Assembly: GCF_004348345.1 (NCBI RefSeq)
Contig: NZ_SMJZ01000031.1
Location: forward strand, 1 to 53,296
Origin: Nonomuraea longispora
GTDB lineage: Bacteria; Actinomycetota; Actinomycetes; Streptosporangiales; Streptosporangiaceae
Length of the DNA: 53,296 nucleotides
Reading direction: 5' to 3'
Under the pieces are notes generated by a model. It saw nothing but the letters and a program-made list of their open reading frames with translations. It made no database searches and was not told where the DNA came from. Position numbers and translations under genes: made by a program. Positions 34,744 to 44,247 of the stretch are shown piece after piece (the first letter of the stretch is position 1; the number at the start of each line of letters is the position of its first letter).

Positions 34744-35757
34744 TCAGCTCCCCTTTCTCGCCACGATGAGCGTGTCGTGCTCGCCCAGCGGCCGGGCAGG
34801 CTCGACGGCGAACCCCGCCTCTTCGAGCCAGTCGCGGCATTCCCCTGCGAGGTACTCCGACCCACCGTCCGTCGTGAGCAGCATGTCCAGGCTGATCACC
34901 AGGTTCTCGGCGTCGACCGGCTCGTCGGCCAGCATCCGGTCGTAGACGATCAGCGCGCCACCGGGATTGACCGCCTGGTACGCCTTCTTGATCAACGTAC
35001 GTCGCTCGGCCGGAGCCCAGTTGTGCAGGACGTGGCCGATGGTCAGCACGTCGGCCTCCGGCAGCGGGTCGGCGAAGAAGTCGCCCGCGTGGAACGTGGC
35101 GCGCTCGGCCACTCCGAGTCGCTCCACGTGCTCGTGGAACGGCTGCTCCATCGGAGGCAGGTCGAAGACGTGCACGGACAAGTGCGGGTGCGCCCGCGCG
35201 ACCCGGCCCGCGAGGTTGCCCCTGGCACCGCCGATGTCGGCGTAGGACTTCACGGTGCCCCAGTCGAAGGCTTGCGCGATCAGCGGTGCCAGCATGGTGC
35301 TCAGCGCGTCCATCATGCCGAGGTAGCTGATCCGCCGGTCGGGGTCGTCGAGCATCCCGCGGAAGGCGTTCGTCACGCGAGGCCTGCCGGTGCGCAGCGC
35401 CCCGGTCAGGTCGCCCCAGGCGGGGTACAGAACCCGGTCGGAACGTTCGAGAAAGCCGCCCACGTAGGCCGCCTTACCCGGCACGAGGTGCTCTTTCGCG
35501 GCGGGGGCGTTGGAGTAGCGCCCCTCCGCCCGCACCAGCAGCCCGAGGGCCACCAGGGTGTCGAAGAAGTCCCCGGAGGCCCGGGGATGCAGTCCGAGCC
35601 GCTCCTCGAGCTGCGGCCCGGTGAGCGACAGCCCGTCGAGCACGGCGAACACCCTGAGCTCAAGGGCGCTGAGCAGCACCTTGGCCGTGCAGAAGGCGGT
35701 CTTGCCCAGCCGGATCAGCTCGGCGGGGCTGGTGATCTGCGGTGGCTGCGTGGTCAT
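34744..35757 (-). CDS. SAM-dependent O-methyltransferase
   Basis: A 337-residue AcrIII/DmpM-type methyltransferase. It has an N-terminal winged-helix/dimerisation domain, SAM motif YADIGGARGNLAG (usually DxGGGxG) and catalytic-region VLHNWAP retaining His. It probably methylates a phenolic hydroxyl. ATG 35757 overlaps the previous stop (ATGA). Embedded in the polyketide operon; one of three such enzymes in the cluster. Confidence 0.88.
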   Translation of the reverse strand: MTTQPPQITSPAELIRLGKTAFCTAKVLLSALELRVFAVLDGLSLTGPQLEERLGLHPRASGDFFDTLVALGLLVRAEGRYSNAPAAKEHLVPGKAAYVGGFLERSDRVLYPAWGDLTGALRTGRPRVTNAFRGMLDDPDRRISYLGMMDALSTMLAPLIAQAFDWGTVKSYADIGGARGNLAGRVARAHPHLSVHVFDLPPMEQPFHEHVERLGVAERATFHAGDFFADPLPEADVLTIGHVLHNWAPAERRTLIKKAYQAVNPGGALIVYDRMLADEPVDAENLVISLDMLLTTDGGSEYLAGECRDWLEEAGFAVEPARPLGEHDTLIVARKGS

Positions 35758-36659
35758 CGTGTGGCTCCGTTCTTCGGTGGCAGGCTCTCTCCGAGCCGGC
35801 GCTTGGGCAGCTCACTGATCACCGCGGCGTCCTGGTCGCCTAGGCCGGCGGCGACCGCGTCGGCCATGAGGTCGACCGCGCCCTCCGTCAGCGGAAGGCA
35901 GATCCCTCTGGCCATGGCGTCGTTGGCGGCCAGCCGGAGGTCCTTCTCCATCAGCCGCGCCTTGAAGGCCGCGGGCTCGTAGCAGCGCTCGCGCATGAAC
36001 GCGGCGCGGAAGGCCAGAACCGGCGAGCTGAATCCGCTGTTGGCGATGACGTCGATGAGCAGGTCACGGTCGAGCCCGGCGCTGACGCCGTACGAGATCG
36101 CCTCGGTGAAGCCCACGGTCTGCACGCCGAGCAGAAGGTTGAAGGCCAGTTTCATCGTGGCGGCCGCGCCCGCCGAGCCCAGGTAGCGGATGTCCTGCCC
36201 GAGCACTCCGAGCAGCCCGCCGGCGGCCTCCACCTCGTCGTGCTCGCCCGCGGTGAAGATGCGCAGACCGCCGCTGCGCGCCATCGCCGGGTTGCCCAGG
36301 ACGCACGCCTCGACCCGGGCGATCCCCGCGGCGGACAGCCGCGTGGCCGCCATGCGGGCGTACAGCGGTGAGGTGGTGGTGGTGTCCACCACCACGGTGC
36401 CCCTCCTCAGCTCCGGCAGCATGGCCTCGAACAGCACCTGCTCGACGGCCGACTCGTCGCTCAGGCTGAGCAGCACGATCGGCGTGTCCGCCGCGGCCCG
36501 CGGGCTGGCGGCCGCCCGCGCGCCCGCCTCCACGAGCGAGGCGGCCTTGGCCGGGGTGCGGTTGTAGACGGAAAGGGGATGGCCCGCCTCGATCAGCCGG
36601 TGTCCCATGCCCGCACCCATCGCGCCGCTCCCGACGAGTGCGACGTGTGGCAGGCTCAT
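35754..36659 (-). CDS. Beta-hydroxyacid dehydrogenase-family NAD(P)-binding protein (6PGDH-like)
   Basis: A 301-residue protein with N-terminal Rossmann motif VALVGSGAMGAGMGHRL, VYNRT at the cofactor-specificity site (Arg favours NADPH), substrate motif DTTTTSP and catalytic Lys in AAATMKLAFNLLLG. Relatives include 3-hydroxyisobutyrate dehydrogenases and imine reductases. It is unusual in a type II PKS operon. A reductive step on the aglycone or on an imine is possible. Coupled to SchA/CurD upstream and O-methyltransferase downstream by ATGA overlaps. Confidence 0.82.
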   Translation of the reverse strand: MSLPHVALVGSGAMGAGMGHRLIEAGHPLSVYNRTPAKAASLVEAGARAAASPRAAADTPIVLLSLSDESAVEQVLFEAMLPELRRGTVVVDTTTTSPLYARMAATRLSAAGIARVEACVLGNPAMARSGGLRIFTAGEHDEVEAAGGLLGVLGQDIRYLGSAGAAATMKLAFNLLLGVQTVGFTEAISYGVSAGLDRDLLIDVIANSGFSSPVLAFRAAFMRERCYEPAAFKARLMEKDLRLAANDAMARGICLPLTEGAVDLMADAVAAGLGDQDAAVISELPKRRLGESLPPKNGATR

Positions 36660-37045
36660 GGCGTCCGAGCTCCGGCCGGCAGGGTGTCGGCGGACAGCTG
36701 CGAGATGCAGCGCATGGTCGCGTCGCGGAAATACCGCCCGAACGCGTCGGGCGTGCCGGTGTCACGGGTCTCGGCGAGATAGGGCGCCAGTTTCGCCTCC
36801 AGCTCGTGCACGCCCTTGTGCCTGGCCATGTTCCTGGCCACGTGCACCAGGTCGCCCTCGTAATGGATGACCCGGATCATCACCTCGCCCTTGATGAACA
36901 CCGCCGTGCCCACCAGGCGGCCCGCCTCCTTGCCCTCGTCGTCGACCAGCACCGGCGTGGGGACACGCTGGAACGCGGCGAAGATCTCCGCGATCTCGTC
37001 CTCGTGGCCGGGCTTGACCGCGTACGTGATGGCTGCGTACGGCAT
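36656..37045 (-). CDS. SchA/CurD-like domain protein
   Basis: A 129-residue protein resembling SchA/CurD proteins of spore-pigment and pentangular polyketide clusters: YAAITYAVKPGHEDEIAEIFA, VFIKGEVMIRVIHYEGDL. The fold is probably a dimeric alpha+beta barrel. The biochemical role is not established; mutants in related clusters suggest a part in ring formation or oxidation. It starts at ATG 37045, sharing a base with the SDR stop (TGATG). It is a marker for a spore-pigment-like or pentangular pathway. Confidence 0.8.
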   Translation of the reverse strand: MPYAAITYAVKPGHEDEIAEIFAAFQRVPTPVLVDDEGKEAGRLVGTAVFIKGEVMIRVIHYEGDLVHVARNMARHKGVHELEAKLAPYLAETRDTGTPDAFGRYFRDATMRCISQLSADTLPAGARTP

Positions 37046-37782
37046 CAGATTCCTCCATCGACGTTCAGAGTGGTCCCGGTGACGTACCGGGACAGGTCAC
37101 TGGCGAAGAACAGCACGGCGCCGACCACGTCGTCGGTCGTGCCCAGCCGCCCCAGGGCGGTCATCCCGGCCAGCCGCTCCCGCAGCGGGGGCGGCGGGCC
37201 CAGGCCCTCCCCCTTGTCGATCACACCAGGGGCTACGGTGTTGAGCCGGATGCCGCGGGGGCCCAGCTCTTTGGCCAGGGATCTGGTCAGCCCGATCAGC
37301 GCGGCCTTGGAGGCCGTGTAGTGGGCGGTCGCCGGGCGTCCGCGCAGCGCGGCGGAGGCGCCCACGTAGACCACGGATCCGCCTTCGGGCAGCAGCGGCA
37401 GCGTCGCCCGGGTGACCAGGAACGGGGCGGTGAGGTTCGCGTCCATCACGCGGTCCCACTCCTCGCCCGTCAGCTCGCCCACGGGCGCCTCGCCGGTCAC
37501 GCCGACGTTGTTGATCACAACGTCGAGTCCGCCGTACGCGTCCGCGCAGGCACCGGCCAGCCCGTCCACGTCGTCCTCGCTGGTGACGTCCGCGCGGACG
37601 ACGTGGTGGTGGTCGCCGAGCTCCTTGAGCTCCCGGGCCAGGTCGTCGGCCGCCGCGCCGGCTCTGCCGTGGCAGGCCACCACCTTGGCGCCGCCACGGG
37701 CGAGGGCGAGCGCGCTCGCCCTTCCCAGACCCCGCGTCCCGCCCGTGACGAGGACGCGCTTGCCGGATATCGCCAGGTCCAT
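37045..37782 (-). CDS. SDR ketoreductase (cassette B)
   Basis: A 245-residue SDR with TGGTRGLGRAS, NNVG, YVGASAA and YTASK (Tyr and Lys present). It is similar along its length to the SDR at 38936 (both have ELKELG, HHxxRADV, LTRSLAKELGPxGIR). Likely reduces a keto group of the nascent polyketide as in PdmG-type reductases. ATG 37782 is preferred for spacing from GGAGG; ATG 37785 lies directly before it. Operon member, 27 bp after the DUF1772 gene. Confidence 0.88.
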   Translation of the reverse strand: MDLAISGKRVLVTGGTRGLGRASALALARGGAKVVACHGRAGAAADDLARELKELGDHHHVVRADVTSEDDVDGLAGACADAYGGLDVVINNVGVTGEAPVGELTGEEWDRVMDANLTAPFLVTRATLPLLPEGGSVVYVGASAALRGRPATAHYTASKAALIGLTRSLAKELGPRGIRLNTVAPGVIDKGEGLGPPPPLRERLAGMTALGRLGTTDDVVGAVLFFASDLSRYVTGTTLNVDGGI

Positions 37783-37809
37783 CATTCCTCCGTTCGTTTG
37801 CGATCCGGT

Positions 37810-38262
37810 TCATGCCACCGCGACGGCGGCCGCGTTGACGGCCAGTGCCACCACGGCGAGTACGGTCCGAAGCAGGTGCCACCTGCGCCACACCGGGCGT
37901 GGATCCGCCCAGTCCGCCGGGATCGCCGCGGGGTCGAGCACCTTGACGCGCCGGTTGATGGGCACGTTGCACAGGTGCGACACCAGCGACACCCCCACCG
38001 TCAGCACGGCGGCGACCGCGAACAGCGACCGCGGCCCGCCCGCCGGCGTCATGATGGCCAGCAGCACGTCCACCAGCGCCGTGGTCAGCACGATCAGCGG
38101 CATCGTGGGGTCGTAGTTGCGGCCGAGCAGCTCGTGGGTCTGCACGTAGCGGTCGGGAGGCAGGGCACGCAGCGCCGGCACGACGCTGAGCGCGACGCAG
38201 AAGAGCACTCCCGCGGTCAGGCCACTGCCCAGCACCGCCACGGCGCCCAACAGCTCCCGCAT
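37810..38262 (-). CDS. DUF1772 (anthrone oxygenase-like) membrane protein (cassette B)
   Basis: A 150-residue protein with four hydrophobic segments and the DUF1772 hallmark NVPINRRV. Fungal DUF1772 proteins act as anthrone oxygenases, inserting oxygen to form quinones; bacterial members are less studied. It is a paralogue of the protein at 39678 (shared RYV, YDPxMPIV, LDPAA, LRTVLAVVAxxVNA). GGAGGTGA precedes ATG 38262. Confidence 0.8.
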   Translation of the reverse strand: MRELLGAVAVLGSGLTAGVLFCVALSVVPALRALPPDRYVQTHELLGRNYDPTMPLIVLTTALVDVLLAIMTPAGGPRSLFAVAAVLTVGVSLVSHLCNVPINRRVKVLDPAAIPADWADPRPVWRRWHLLRTVLAVVALAVNAAAVAVA

Positions 38263-38269
38263 GCGCGCC

Positions 38270-38611
38270 TCACCTCCCCTCGGCGTACGCCGTGCTCCTG
38301 CCGCTGTACTCGGCCTGGACCGTGTAGACGCCGAACGACGCGCCCCGCGAGCGGTCCTGCAGGGGACGCAGGGGCGCGGTGGTCGAGCGGTGCGACTCCC
38401 CCTCCTCCCAGGCGCGGAAGGCGTCGAGGTCACGCCACTCGCTCAGCACCACGAACCCGTCGCGGTCGTGCTCGGAGCGGAGGAGTTCGTTGCCGAGCAG
38501 TCCGGGCGTTCCCGCCAGACCGCGGCTGATCCGGTGATAGGCGTCCTCCACGGCCTGCGTCCCGGCGCCGGCCGCCGTGACGAAGACGAGGACGCGCACC
38601 CGGCCGCTCAT
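38270..38611 (-). CDS. ABM-family cofactor-free monooxygenase (cassette B)
   Basis: A 113-residue ferredoxin-like alpha+beta barrel protein: VRVLVFVTAAGAGT, FVVLSEWRDLDAFRAWEEGE. The FVxxSxWxxxxAFxxW pattern is typical of antibiotic biosynthesis monooxygenases (ActVA-Orf6/TcmH), which oxidise anthrones to quinones without cofactors. ATG 38611 overlaps the preceding ABM gene's stop (ATGA). Confidence 0.82.
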   Translation of the reverse strand: MSGRVRVLVFVTAAGAGTQAVEDAYHRISRGLAGTPGLLGNELLRSEHDRDGFVVLSEWRDLDAFRAWEEGESHRSTTAPLRPLQDRSRGASFGVYTVQAEYSGRSTAYAEGR

Positions 38612-38934
38612 GGCCGCCGTACCCTCTCGCGCGACATGTCGTAGACCACGTTCATGGTGGTCATCGAGCCGCCCGACCGGTACGGATGCAGCTTCGTACG
38701 GTGCTCCAGGTGGCGCTCGCTCCGTTCGAACTCCCTGAAGCGCGGCTCGTCGACCCAGTCGCTGACGATGTAGTAGACGCCCGCCTCTTCCGCGCTCTTG
38801 GACAGCCACTGGCCGCGGTTGGCCGGGTGCTGCGTCACGGCGTCGCCGACCTCGTACCACGTCTGTTCGAACTCTTCGTCCATGCCGGGCTTGATCTGCA
38901 TGCGCAACATCACCCGGAAGGTCCCGGCGGTCAT
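38608..38934 (-). CDS. ABM-family monooxygenase (cassette A)
   Basis: A 108-residue protein of the dimeric alpha+beta barrel superfamily: FRVMLRMQIKPGMDEEFEQTW, WLSKSAEEAGVYYIVSDWVDE. It is more diverged from its neighbour than the SDR and DUF1772 pairs are from each other, so the two ABM proteins may act at different ring positions. PdmH-type oxygenase or cyclase-assisting roles are both possible. ATG 38934 lies 1 bp after the upstream SDR stop. Confidence 0.8.
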   Translation of the reverse strand: MTAGTFRVMLRMQIKPGMDEEFEQTWYEVGDAVTQHPANRGQWLSKSAEEAGVYYIVSDWVDEPRFREFERSERHLEHRTKLHPYRSGGSMTTMNVVYDMSRERVRRP

Positions 38935-38935
38935 G

Positions 38936-39667
38936 TCAGATTCCCCCGTCCACGTGGATCGTCTCGCCGCTCACGAAGCTCGACAGGTCGTCGGCCAGGA
39001 AGAGCACCACGTTGGCGATCTCCTCGGAGGCGCCGAGCCGGCCGAGCGCGATCAGGTTCCTGTAGCGCTCGCGCACCGGGGCGGGGATGTCCATCCCGGT
39101 GTCCACCGGTCCGGGCGCGACGACGTTGACGCGGATCCCCTGGGGACCGAGCTCCTTGGCCAGCGACCGGGTCAGCCCGATGAGGCCGCTCTTGGCCGCG
39201 GTGTAGTGGGCGCGCAGCGGCACTCCCACGGTGGCCACCCGGGAGCCCACGTTGACGATGGAAGCGCCCTGTCCCAGCAGCGGGAGCGCCTTGCCGACGA
39301 CGAAGGCGGCACCCGTGAGGTTGGTGTCGACGACGCGCCGCCACTCCTCGGCCGTCAGCTCCTCGAACGGGATGTGGCTGATCGCGCCCGCGTTGTTGAC
39401 GATGACGTCGAGCGCGCCGTACCGGGACCGGCACTCCTCCACGAGTCGCTCGACCTCCTCCGGCCGGCCGACGTCCGCCCTGATCACGTGGTGGTCGCCA
39501 CCGAGTTCCTTCAGCTCCATGGCGAGTTGCTCGGCCGCCTCGCCCTCCTGCCGGTGACATGTGATGACGTCGGCGCCCGCCCGGGCCAGCCCGAGCACGA
39601 TGGCCCGTCCGATGCCCCGGGTGCCGCCGGTGACGATCGCCTTCTTCCCGGCGAGTCGCAGTTCCAT
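38936..39667 (-). CDS. SDR ketoreductase (cassette A)
   Basis: A 243-residue SDR with TGGTRGIGRAI, NNAG, catalytic Ser in NVGSRVA and YTAAK. Paralogue of the SDR at 37045. Likely a polyketide ketoreductase; having two may give reductions at two carbons, as in several pentangular pathways. It starts at ATG 39667, 10 bp after the DUF1772 gene stop. Confidence 0.88.
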   Translation of the reverse strand: MELRLAGKKAIVTGGTRGIGRAIVLGLARAGADVITCHRQEGEAAEQLAMELKELGGDHHVIRADVGRPEEVERLVEECRSRYGALDVIVNNAGAISHIPFEELTAEEWRRVVDTNLTGAAFVVGKALPLLGQGASIVNVGSRVATVGVPLRAHYTAAKSGLIGLTRSLAKELGPQGIRVNVVAPGPVDTGMDIPAPVRERYRNLIALGRLGASEEIANVVLFLADDLSSFVSGETIHVDGGI

Positions 39668-39677
39668 GGTCGTCCCT

Positions 39678-40148
39678 TCACATTGAGATGAGGGCGGTCG
39701 CGGCCCAGGCGTTCACGCCGAACGCCACCAGGGCCAGGACCGTGCGGGTGAGGTTCCAGCCGCGCCAGCGCATCCGCGGATCCCGCCGCTCCCAGTCGGG
39801 CGGGCGGGCGGCGGGGTCGAGCGAGGTCACGTACCGGTTGATCGGCACGTTCCTGACGATGGAGATCGTCATCACGAGGAGCAGCAGCCCGGCCGCGGCC
39901 GCGAACAGGGTCCGTGGCACGGCCGCCGGCACCACGAAGATCAGCACGACATCCAGCACGCACGTGAGCGCGTTGACGATCGGCATGAACGGGTCGTACC
40001 GCGACCACAGGAAGCGGGTCGCCACGACGTACCTGTCGTACGGCTGCGCCAGCATCCACGGCACGACCCCGATGACGGTCGAAAGCATGACGCCGGCCGC
40101 GAGACCGTTGCCGACCAGCGCCAGCGGCACCAATACCTGGACGACCAC
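39678..40148 (-). CDS. DUF1772 (anthrone oxygenase-like) membrane protein (cassette A)
   Basis: A 156-residue protein with four predicted spans and the hallmark NVPINRYV. Paralogue of the protein at 37810. Possible quinone-forming oxygenase or membrane anchor for the tailoring enzymes. It starts at GTG 40148 one base after the aromatase stop, so it is tightly coupled to the minimal PKS genes. Confidence 0.8.
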   Translation of the reverse strand: MVVQVLVPLALVGNGLAAGVMLSTVIGVVPWMLAQPYDRYVVATRFLWSRYDPFMPIVNALTCVLDVVLIFVVPAAVPRTLFAAAAGLLLLVMTISIVRNVPINRYVTSLDPAARPPDWERRDPRMRWRGWNLTRTVLALVAFGVNAWAATALISM

Positions 40149-40149
40149 G

Positions 40150-40879
<730 letters not shown>

Positions 40880-40909
40880 GTCTTCCTCCTTCTGTGGTGA
40901 TGTGCGGCC

Positions 40910-42133
40910 TCAGCCGCCTGCCGCGCGGACCACCACGGCGGAGTTGAATCCGCCGTGGCCACGGGCCACGACCAGCGCGGTCCTGACCCCGGCCGCCCTG
41001 GGCACGTCCAGGACGAGGTCGATGTCGCAGCCCGGCGCCGGCCGGGTGACGTTGGTGGTCGGGGGGATGACGGAGTGGTGCACGGCCAGCAGCGCCGCGG
41101 CCACGTCGAGTGCCGCGCCGCCGGCGTAGAGCCGCCCCGTCATGGTCTTGGGCGCCGTCACCGGCACACCGCCGGGCCCGAAGATCTCGGCCAGCACCCC
41201 GGCCTCCTGAAGATCCGCCTCCGGAACGCCCTTCGCGTCGGCGAAGACCACGTCGACGTCGCCGGGCGCGATCCCGGCGTCCGCGAGCGCCCCCTTGACG
41301 GCCCTGAGCAGTCCCGGCGGCCGGCCGGAGCCCGGCGCCGGGTCGAAGGTCGCCGCGTACCCTGCGATCTCGCCGTAGATCCGTGCTGCGCCGCGTGCCC
41401 TGGCGGCCCTCTCCTCCTCCATGACGAGGATCGCGCCGCCCTCCCCCGGCACGTAACCACAGGCCTCGGCGTCGAAGGGCAGGTAGGCGCGGGCGGGGTC
41501 GGCGGATCGGCTCAGCATCCCGGTGGGAAGCTGGGTGACCAGACCGTACGGACTCAGCGAGGCGTCGGTCCCGCCGGTCAGCACCATCCCGGCCCCCTGG
41601 CGCAACGCCCGCCGCGCCTGCGACAGGGCGTCCAGGCCGCCGGCCTGCTCCGTGGCGATCACCCCGCAGGGGCCGCGCATGCCGTGCCGGATGGAGATCT
41701 GGCCGGTGGAGGCGGCGTAGAACCAGGCGATGGACTGGTACGCGCCCACGTGGCGGGGGCCGTTGCTCCACAGCGCCTGGATCTCTCGCTGCCCGAACTC
41801 GTTGCCTCCCGAGGAGTTGGCCGTCATCACGGCCATCTCGTACTCGGGCTGCCGCGCCGGGTCGATCCCGGCGTCGGCGAGGGCCATCTCGGAGGCCACC
41901 AGCGCGAGATGGGTCATGAGGTCGGTCTGCACCGTGATCTTCGCGGGCAGGTGCTCGTCCGCGGCGAACCCGCGAACCTGACCGGCCAGGGTGACCGGAT
42001 ACGGCTCGGGGTCGAACCGGGTGATGCGGCCGATCCCGCTGCGGCCCGCGAGCGTGGCGGACCAGAACTCCTCGTTGCCGAGCCCGTTGGGAGCGGTCGC
42101 GCCGATGCCGGTGACGACGTACCTCGTGGTCAC
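40910..42133 (-). CDS. Ketosynthase beta / chain-length factor
   Basis: A 407-residue thiolase-fold protein. The active-site Cys of ketosynthases is replaced by Gln163 (ATEQAGGLDAL), the defining mark of a CLF. It pairs with KS-alpha to form the polyketide tunnel and set chain length. GTG 42133 follows GGGAGGTGA, 4 bp after the KS-alpha stop. Chain length cannot be read confidently by eye; the associated cyclases suggest a long chain (about 24 carbons or more). Confidence 0.95.
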   Translation of the reverse strand: MTTRYVVTGIGATAPNGLGNEEFWSATLAGRSGIGRITRFDPEPYPVTLAGQVRGFAADEHLPAKITVQTDLMTHLALVASEMALADAGIDPARQPEYEMAVMTANSSGGNEFGQREIQALWSNGPRHVGAYQSIAWFYAASTGQISIRHGMRGPCGVIATEQAGGLDALSQARRALRQGAGMVLTGGTDASLSPYGLVTQLPTGMLSRSADPARAYLPFDAEACGYVPGEGGAILVMEEERAARARGAARIYGEIAGYAATFDPAPGSGRPPGLLRAVKGALADAGIAPGDVDVVFADAKGVPEADLQEAGVLAEIFGPGGVPVTAPKTMTGRLYAGGAALDVAAALLAVHHSVIPPTTNVTRPAPGCDIDLVLDVPRAAGVRTALVVARGHGGFNSAVVVRAAGG

Positions 42134-42137
42134 GCGC

Positions 42138-43403
42138 TCACCTCCCGGGGTGCGCGAGCACCATCGCGGTCTGGAAGCCGCCGAACCCGCTGCCCACCGT
42201 CAGGACGCCCTCCACGACCTGCTCCCGGGCGGCCAGCGGCACGTAGTCCAGATCGCACTCCGGGTCGGGATTGCGCAGGTTGGCCGTGGGAGGGACGGCC
42301 TGATGCTCGATCGCCAGCGCGCACGCGGCGACCTCGATGGAGCCGATGGCGCCCAGCGAGTGACCGACCATCGACTTGATCGAGCTCACGGGCACCTCGT
42401 GGGCACGCGGGCCGAGGCTGCGCTTGAACGCGGCGGTCTCGTGGCGGTCGTTCTGCTTGGTGCCCGAGCCGTGCGCGTTGACGTAGTCGATGTCCTCGGG
42501 TGCGAAACGGGCCTCGTCCATCGCGGCCCTGATCGCCTCGGCCATCTCCCTGCCGTCGGGTTTGAGCCCGGTCATGTGGAAGGCGTTGCCGCGGGCGGCG
42601 AAGCCCACCACCTCGCAGTAGATGTGGGCGCCCCGGCGGATCGCCAGCTCCCGGTCTTCGAGCACCATCACCGCCGCGCCCTCGCCGAGCACGAAACCGT
42701 TGCGGCTGGCGTCGAAGGGGCGGGCCGCATGCTCGGGATCGTCGTTCCTGGGAGTGGTGGCCCTGATCGCGTCGAAGCACGCCACGGTGATCGGCGATAT
42801 GGGGGCGTCGGTGGCGCCCACCACGGCGACGTCGGCGGCGTGCTCCTGGATGAGGTGGTAGCCGTGTCCGACGGCGTCCAGCCCCGACGTGCACCCGGTC
42901 GAGGTCAGCGAGACGGGTCCTTCCGCCCCGCACGCCCAGGCCACCTCGACGGCCAGGGTGCTGGGGACCAGGTAGTCGTACAGGTGCGGGACGGCGTACG
43001 CGTGGTCGACCTGCCATCGGCTGCCTCCGTCGCTGGCCACGACGTACTCCTGCTCGAGGCTGATCGTGTTGCCGACCGCGCTGCCCACGCTGACCGCGAG
43101 GCGCTCGGGCGGCACACTCTCCCCGTCCAGCCCGCTGTCCTGCCACGCCTCCCTCGCGGAGATCACCGCGAGCTGCGCGGCGCGGTCCATCCTCCGGGCC
43201 TCCTGCGGCGACAGCCCCTCCGCGCGCGGGTCGAAGTCACACTCGGCGGCAACCCGGGAACGGAAGCCCGTGGGGTCGAAGAGGGAGATCGTCCGGGTCG
43301 CCGTCCGCCCCGCCATGAGCAGCTCCCAGAAGGCCTTGGTCCCGATGCCCCCTGGGGTCGCCGTGCCGATGCCGGTGATGACCACCCGCCGTCCGCCCGT
43401 CAC
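42138..43403 (-). CDS. Ketosynthase alpha
   Basis: A 421-residue type II beta-ketoacyl synthase with catalytic Cys171 ([13 protein letters not shown]) and both catalytic histidines ([23 protein letters not shown]). It performs decarboxylative condensation of malonyl-ACP with the CLF. GTG 43403 overlaps the cupin gene stop (GTGA). Very similar to KS-alpha of spore-pigment and pentangular clusters in local motifs. Confidence 0.97.
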   Translation of the reverse strand: MTGGRRVVITGIGTATPGGIGTKAFWELLMAGRTATRTISLFDPTGFRSRVAAECDFDPRAEGLSPQEARRMDRAAQLAVISAREAWQDSGLDGESVPPERLAVSVGSAVGNTISLEQEYVVASDGGSRWQVDHAYAVPHLYDYLVPSTLAVEVAWACGAEGPVSLTSTGCTSGLDAVGHGYHLIQEHAADVAVVGATDAPISPITVACFDAIRATTPRNDDPEHAARPFDASRNGFVLGEGAAVMVLEDRELAIRRGAHIYCEVVGFAARGNAFHMTGLKPDGREMAEAIRAAMDEARFAPEDIDYVNAHGSGTKQNDRHETAAFKRSLGPRAHEVPVSSIKSMVGHSLGAIGSIEVAACALAIEHQAVPPTANLRNPDPECDLDYVPLAAREQVVEGVLTVGSGFGGFQTAMVLAHPGR

Positions 43404-43858
43404 GGCTCCACCTCGCCGGCCTCTTCCGGGTACGGCTCGGTGTCGACATGGCCCAGGTCCGGCCTCGGAGCGAGCGGGCACATCATGAAGATCGCGAACG
43501 CCTCTCCGCCGCCGCGGTTCATCACACGGTGCCGGGCGTTCTTGGGGATCACCATGCCCTCGCCCTCGGCGAGTTCCAGCTCCTGGTCGCCGTCGATCCG
43601 CACCACCATCGTCCCGCGGGACACATAAAGGAATTCCTCCGAGTACGGGTGGTAGTGCTCGGAGACGTACTCGCCGGGCTGGAGCGTGAGCACCCCCATG
43701 AAACCGGAGCTGGTCCGCGTGGTCTTGGGGCTCAGCAGCACACGGATCTCACCACCCCGGCGCCTGTTCACCACTGTCTCGGCCAGGCCGACCTTGCTGA
43801 GAGGTCCTTCGTCCGTCGTCGGGCTCGCCTCGGAAGGCGCGACACCGGTGTCAGACAC
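43400..43858 (-). CDS. Cupin-fold polyketide cyclase (RemF/PdmL type)
   Basis: A 152-residue single cupin. Metal-binding motif 1 is [13 protein letters not shown] and motif 2 [13 protein letters not shown]. Such zinc cupins are cyclases or monooxygenase partners in pentangular and resistomycin-type pathways. GTG 43858 gives a MSDTGV-like start and overlaps the TcmI gene by 8 bp; GTG 43867, with AAAGGA upstream, is an alternative. Confidence 0.88.
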   Translation of the reverse strand: MSDTGVAPSEASPTTDEGPLSKVGLAETVVNRRRGGEIRVLLSPKTTRTSSGFMGVLTLQPGEYVSEHYHPYSEEFLYVSRGTMVVRIDGDQELELAEGEGMVIPKNARHRVMNRGGGEAFAIFMMCPLAPRPDLGHVDTEPYPEEAGEVEP

Positions 43859-44189
43859 GCCGACCACCTTGTCCTTTCTCCCATTCGTAGAACGGGGTGG
43901 CCATCGCGTCGCGCGGGCCACGCCAGCTGGGGTCGTAGGGCAGTACGTACGGAGCCAGCCGGTCGCTGACGTCCCGGAACAGGCGGTGCTGCCGCACCTC
44001 GTCCACGCGCGAGGGAACGTCGGTTTCCGCCTCGGCCAGATGGAAGTACAGGTCGTGGAAGTGAAAGAGCGTGCGACGGGTGACGCCGACCAGCCCTGGC
44101 AGTTCCGTGGCGTCGGAGTCGGCGAAGATGTCCGCCACCGAGTCGGCGTCGGCAGGCTCCATCCTGGCGACGATCAAGGTACGGCGCAT
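43851..44189 (-). CDS. TcmI-family polyketide cyclase
   Basis: A 112-residue TcmI-like cyclase with hallmark RRTLIVARMEPADADSVADIF, LFHFHDLYFHL and a C-terminal DPSWRGPRDAMATPFYEW. It closes the last rings of angular/pentangular aromatics. AAGGAG lies six bases before ATG 44189. It is the first of the continuous run of PKS genes, 58 bp after the glycosyltransferase. Confidence 0.93.
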   Translation of the reverse strand: MRRTLIVARMEPADADSVADIFADSDATELPGLVGVTRRTLFHFHDLYFHLAEAETDVPSRVDEVRQHRLFRDVSDRLAPYVLPYDPSWRGPRDAMATPFYEWEKGQGGRRV

Positions 44190-44247
44190 GTGCGTCTCCT
44201 TTCAGTCCAGCACGACGGCGCGGGGGCCCTTCCTGATGCCGGTGCGC

